This document shows, one piece after another, positions 62,862 through 64,000 of a DNA stretch of 64,000 bases. The DNA comes from JAGGYK01 sp034716155 (GTDB lineage: Bacteria; Desulfobacterota; Desulfomonilia; UBA1062), in the NCBI GenBank assembly GCA_034716155.1, contig JAYEFR010000030.1, positions 16,397 to 80,396 of the forward strand, read 5' to 3'. Below the pieces are notes generated by a model. It did no database searches. It saw only the letters and a list, made by a program, of their open reading frames with translations, and was not told the origin of the DNA. Positions within the stretch are counted from its first letter, which is position 1. Each line of letters opens with the position of its first letter. A program made the position numbers and the translations under genes.

Positions 62862-63767
62862 ATGAAAAAATTGAAAGTGCTTATTGCCGAAGACATTATG
62901 AGTATCCAGGATATCTATAAGAGGATGCTCTCAGAGGATATCTTTGAAAAACGGTTTGCTGATAATGGAAGGGAGGCCTTAAAGATCTACAAGAGCTGGA
63001 GCCCTGACATTGTTCTGTTAGATGTTAAGATGCCTGTAATGACGGGCGACGCCGTACTTAACGAAATACGAAAGAACATTGGCGACACATCTACTCCTAT
63101 AATCATGCAAACTACCATAGCAGACAAAAAAAATATCCTCCAGTTCGTTAAATTGGGAATTCAAGGATATATTGTGAAACCGTTCGAGCCGGATCAAGTG
63201 ACCAAAAAAATCTTGCAGTGTTATGAGAGCACCAATTCTGAGAGGTCGAAAGCGGCTCAAGCTGTGCTGGATGAAGAATCCAAATATTTAGAAGAGCTGA
63301 GAATCTGCTTTGAAGAGGGCAACATTTCAGACGATGAAAGAAGACTATTAGAGAGAAAGAGAGAAAAATTGGGAATTTCCGAAGAATGGGGCATGAAGCT
63401 TGAAAATATTGCTAAAGCGGGAAAGGCCCCGCAATATAGCGCTGAGGAACTTGAGTATATTGATGAATTGAAATTTTGTCTGGAGACAGGCTCAATCTCG
63501 GATGATGAAAGAAAAATGCTGAACAGAACAAGGGATAAGCTCAAAATACCTGAAAAACGGGCAACAGAGATTGAGGAAGGTATTGCTAAATCGGAAAAGG
63601 CCCCTCAATATAGCGCTGAGGAACTTGAGTATATTGATGAATTGAAATCTTGTCTGGAGTCGGGTTCAATCTCGGATGATGAACGGAACTTGCTGAACAG
63701 AAAAAGAGATAAGCTTAAAATACCTGAAGCACGGGCCATTGAGCTTGAAAAAGAAGTGACTAAATGA
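62862..63767 (+). CDS. Response regulator with three C-terminal ~57-aa repeats
   Basis: A 301-aa protein. Residues 1-125 are an intact receiver: Glu10-Asp11, phospho-Asp54 (LLDVKMP), Thr84, Lys106 (VKPF). Behind it are three tandem repeats (about 138-193, 195-251, 253-301) of the pattern E-Y-[LI]-x-E-L-+-x-C-[LF]-E-x-G-x-I-S-D-D-E-R. Each is followed by +-K-L-x-I-x and an Ala/Glu-rich helix. The repeats look like paired helical hairpins of a protein-binding type and contain no DNA-binding or enzyme motif I know. Repeats 2 and 3 are nearly the same at DNA level, so they duplicated recently. It is the likely output of the FIST module in place of a CheY. Confidence 0.85.
   Translation: MKKLKVLIAEDIMSIQDIYKRMLSEDIFEKRFADNGREALKIYKSWSPDIVLLDVKMPVMTGDAVLNEIRKNIGDTSTPIIMQTTIADKKNILQFVKLGIQGYIVKPFEPDQVTKKILQCYESTNSERSKAAQAVLDEESKYLEELRICFEEGNISDDERRLLERKREKLGISEEWGMKLENIAKAGKAPQYSAEELEYIDELKFCLETGSISDDERKMLNRTRDKLKIPEKRATEIEEGIAKSEKAPQYSAEELEYIDELKSCLESGSISDDERNLLNRKRDKLKIPEARAIELEKEVTK
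63429..63647 (+). repeat. Tandem DNA repeat within the response regulator gene
   Basis: The 45 bases at 63429-63473 recur at 63603-63647 with one mismatch, a period of 174 bases (58 codons). Similarity at DNA level continues through the unit; the first protein repeat, before 63429, is more diverged. Confidence 0.85.
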
Positions 63768-63842
63768 TGGCGTGGATAGCGGGACTCCTTGATATTTTAA
63801 TATATAACGCCCTTAAAATTCTAACAGAAATTTCAGAGATAA

Positions 63843-64000
63843 AATGGCTCATGCCTCTCAATATCGCTACAGGAAGATCAGCCCAAATCATCTGAATTCG
63901 TTTTCATCAATCCCCGTACCGGGCTCCCGTTCAACAAAAATCTCGAAAAAATCATCGAAGCGGGCTGCTATTCCCTGATATCGCCCGGTCTGTTTCTGTA
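63843..64000 (+). pseudogene. Tyrosine recombinase (phage-type integrase) remnant, runs off the window
   Basis: After a TAA at 63840, one frame stays open to the window end and reads '...PKSSEFVFINPRTGLPFNKNLEKI', a pattern known from the catalytic domain of phage-type integrases (yVF-NPRTG-P), then '...EAGCYSLISPGLFL', which does not fit the family. No start or upstream domain is found, so it is a fragment. It would mark the right side of the accessory chemosensory region. Confidence 0.4.

Overview
The window looks like part of a draft genome (a 10-N scaffold gap lies at 26653-26662) of a motile, Gram-negative, strictly anaerobic bacterium. The best guess is a Desulfobacterota/'Deltaproteobacteria'-type sulfate reducer or syntroph. 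This rests on an oxygen-sensitive glycyl radical enzyme, a selenocysteine formate dehydrogenase next to NuoE/HndB/NuoF-type subunits, the flagellar order flhB-flhA-flhF-flhG-fliA-cheY-fliL, CheA/CheD/CheX chemotaxis, and many short palindromic intergenic repeats. No rRNA or marker gene is present to settle the taxonomy.

Layout. (a) 1-2250 (+): the end of an unknown gene, a type I sulfatase and a membrane protein. (b) 2425-12293 (+): a PadR regulator followed by one apparent operon of two SDR oxidoreductases, a glycyl radical enzyme of the C-x-E (eliminase) type, a two-subunit class I CoA-transferase, an MmgE/PrpD protein, an acyl-CoA dehydrogenase and an SCP2-like protein. It ends at a strong terminator and reads as an undescribed anaerobic catabolic pathway. 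(c) 12501-23526 (-): formate metabolism. NuoE, HndB-like and a NuoF-GltD fusion are followed by two tandem FdhA/NuoG-like catalytic subunits, one using Cys and one using selenocysteine encoded by an in-frame TGA with a SECIS-like hairpin. A formate/nitrite-family channel and two small proteins follow. MobA (cofactor synthesis) is divergent at 23757. (d) 24843-31777 (-): flagellar export and regulation. (e) 32053-33598 (-): two duplicated secreted fibronectin-III proteins with CFI-box tails. (f) 33878-43186 (-): a complete chemotaxis operon with CheA, CheW, MCP, two CheD, HDOD, CheY, CheX, CheB and CheR. (g) 43187-47447: repeats, a deleted M48 peptidase pseudogene, an isochorismatase-fold hydrolase, DUF2804, a Zn-dependent phospholipase C-like protein and a frameshifted small membrane protein. 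(h) 47384-53812 (-): thrS-infC-rpmI-rplT-pheS-pheT. (i) 53837-64000 (+): a second, compact chemosensory module of a small protein, a FIST sensor, MCP, CheA, CheW, CheB, CheR and a response regulator with three C-terminal repeats. It is bordered by palindromes and a tRNA-3'-end-like remnant on the left and a tyrosine-recombinase-like remnant on the right.

How it fits together. The formate block predicts a soluble NAD(P)-linked, possibly electron-bifurcating formate dehydrogenase, with formate passing through the channel and molybdenum cofactor finished by MobA. Operon (f) sits beside the flagellar genes and should control swimming. Module (i) has its own kinase, adaptation enzymes and an unusual output protein, and its bordering remnants suggest it was acquired; it may not control flagella at all. 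The two strongest candidates for undescribed biology are the glycyl-radical/CoA-transferase operon (b) and the FIST chemosensory module (i).
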